Assembly: GCA_937859895.1 (NCBI GenBank)
Contig: CALMAV010000101.1
Location: 2,970-9,776, forward strand
From: an uncultured Bryobacterales bacterium
Lineage (GTDB): Bacteria > Acidobacteriota > Terriglobia > Bryobacterales > Bryobacteraceae
Direction: 5' to 3'
DNA length: 6,807 bases
A program made the position numbers and the translations under genes. Positions 6,280 to 6,807 of this stretch are shown in pieces. Each line of letters begins with the position of its first letter. The first letter of the stretch is position 1. Under the pieces are notes generated by a model that was not told where the DNA came from, ran no database searches, and saw only the letters and a list, made by a program, of their open reading frames with translations.

Positions 6280-6294
6280 GGCCAGCATATTGCA
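6280..6294 (+). promoter_or_regulatory. Candidate sigma-54 (-24/-12) promoter for the permease gene
   Basis: GG at 6280-6281 and GC at 6292-6293 are separated by exactly 10 bp. The -12 box TTGCAT (6290-6295) matches the consensus fully. The -24 box reads GGCCA instead of GGCAC, so it is imperfect. Transcription would start near 6305, leaving a short leader of about 20-25 bases with the Shine-Dalgarno at 6316-6320. The paired upstream palindromes strengthen the call. Confidence 0.6.
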
Positions 6295-6315
6295 TCAGAG
6301 CTCCACTACTAGCGC

Positions 6316-6320
6316 GGAGG
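6316..6320 (+). promoter_or_regulatory. Shine-Dalgarno of the permease gene
   Basis: GGAGG followed by 7 bp and the ATG at 6328. It fixes the start of the permease, whose upstream frame offers no better initiation site. Confidence 0.7.
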
Positions 6321-6327
6321 AATCGGG

Positions 6328-6807
6328 ATGGCAAAAACGGTCGGTAATATCGGTACGAGTTTGTCCGCAGATGTTGCCTATACACTTCGCGGGCTGAGGA
6401 ATGCCCCTGGTTATACGGCAACGGTGGTGCTTACGCTCGCCCTCGGGTTGGGCGCGGTTACGACGATGCTGGCAGTTGTGAACTCGGTACTGCTACGACC
6501 GTTGCTGCTGCCTCATCCTGAGCAACTAGTAGTCATATCTGTGAGGGGAGGCCCAAACGGGATAACCTACGCTCTAAGTTACAAGCGCATTGAAGAACTG
6601 CGCCGTGGTGCACGCTCGTTTACAGCGATCGGTGGGTACAGCACAACAATGCGACCGGTAGGTACAAGCGACGGAACGCGCATGGCAGTGCTTACCGAAG
6701 TAACCCCAGGGTTCTTCCACATGCTGGGTATTCGCGCGAAGTTTGGACGGCTCTTGGATGGTGCTGGTGAGAAAGCCCCAGTGGCGGTGGTGAGCGCTGC
6801 GTTCTGG
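6328..6807 (+). CDS. MacB/FtsX-like ABC permease of the ADOP type, 3' end cut by window edge
   Basis: The first 160 residues of an integral membrane permease. A cytoplasmic N-terminus contains DVAYTLRGLRNAPGYTA (15-31), followed by a transmembrane segment (about 32-56) with VLTLALGLGA and VNSVLLRPL. The MacB-type periplasmic core begins after PHPEQLVVI (62-70) and includes SYKRIEELRRGARSF and TPGFFHMLGI. This order is characteristic of the long (about 800-residue) acidobacterial duplicated orphan permeases, which have two FtsX units and usually no adjacent ATPase gene. Their transport or mechanical role is not established. It has its own intergenic region with a strong ribosome binding site, a sigma-54-like promoter and two palindromic operators, so it is probably regulated separately from the preceding operon. 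Only the N-terminal fifth is visible, so the duplicated C-terminal half cannot be confirmed. Confidence 0.9.
   Translation, partial: MAKTVGNIGTSLSADVAYTLRGLRNAPGYTATVVLTLALGLGAVTTMLAVVNSVLLRPLLLPHPEQLVVISVRGGPNGITYALSYKRIEELRRGARSFTAIGGYSTTMRPVGTSDGTRMAVLTEVTPGFFHMLGIRAKFGRLLDGAGEKAPVAVVSAAFW

Noticed and set aside
6245..6313. 7-bp inverted repeat GCTAGTA/TACTAGC flanking the candidate sigma-54 promoter
   Set aside because: Arms are short and 55 bp apart; such pairs arise by chance in a region this size.

Overview
The window looks like a chromosomal segment of an Acidobacteriota-type soil bacterium. This rests on gene content and style, not on any database search. The right edge starts a MacB/FtsX-like permease with the N-terminal pattern of the 'acidobacterial duplicated orphan permease' (ADOP) family. 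The ECF sigma factor is followed by a small membrane anti-sigma protein without a zinc motif, a kind I associate with this phylum, and base composition is moderately GC-rich.

Layout. On the minus strand (3549 down to 1) five genes run in one direction with gaps of about 10-40 bp: an ECF sigma factor, a single-pass membrane anti-sigma candidate, a membrane-anchored periplasmic protein with two (L/I)TPxQ motifs (Spy/CnrX-like), a Uma2-family PD-(D/E)XK protein, and a secreted S9 prolyl-oligopeptidase-type peptidase that runs off the left edge just after its nucleophile motif. On the plus strand, diverging from the sigma gene across 74 bp, a second compact operon holds a zinc medium-chain dehydrogenase, an SDR oxidoreductase overlapping it by 8 bp, and an HD-domain phosphohydrolase 2 bp further on. 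After a 145-bp intergenic region the ADOP-like permease begins and runs off the right edge.

How they may work together. Sigma, anti-sigma and periplasmic LTxxQ protein resemble the three-part CnrYXH arrangement: the periplasmic protein senses the envelope, the membrane anti-sigma relays, and the ECF sigma responds. The secreted peptidase and the Uma2 protein would be carried on the same transcript. The dehydrogenase pair resembles the MDR+SDR pairing of L-idonate/5-ketogluconate metabolism (IdnD/IdnO), which oxidises and re-reduces a sugar acid or polyol. Motifs suggest NAD(H) for the first enzyme and NADP(H) for the second; the substrate cannot be read from the sequence.

Most notable regulatory signal: upstream of the permease lie two TGTCCG-N4-CGGACA-type palindromes exactly 20 bp apart, followed by a GG-N10-GC promoter candidate and a strong Shine-Dalgarno. 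Together these look like a complete sigma-54/enhancer-binding-protein control region. Other oddities are an Arg where SDR enzymes have their catalytic Lys, and a 9-bp direct repeat between the divergent operons. No RNA genes, CRISPR arrays, insertion sequences or convincing terminators were seen.
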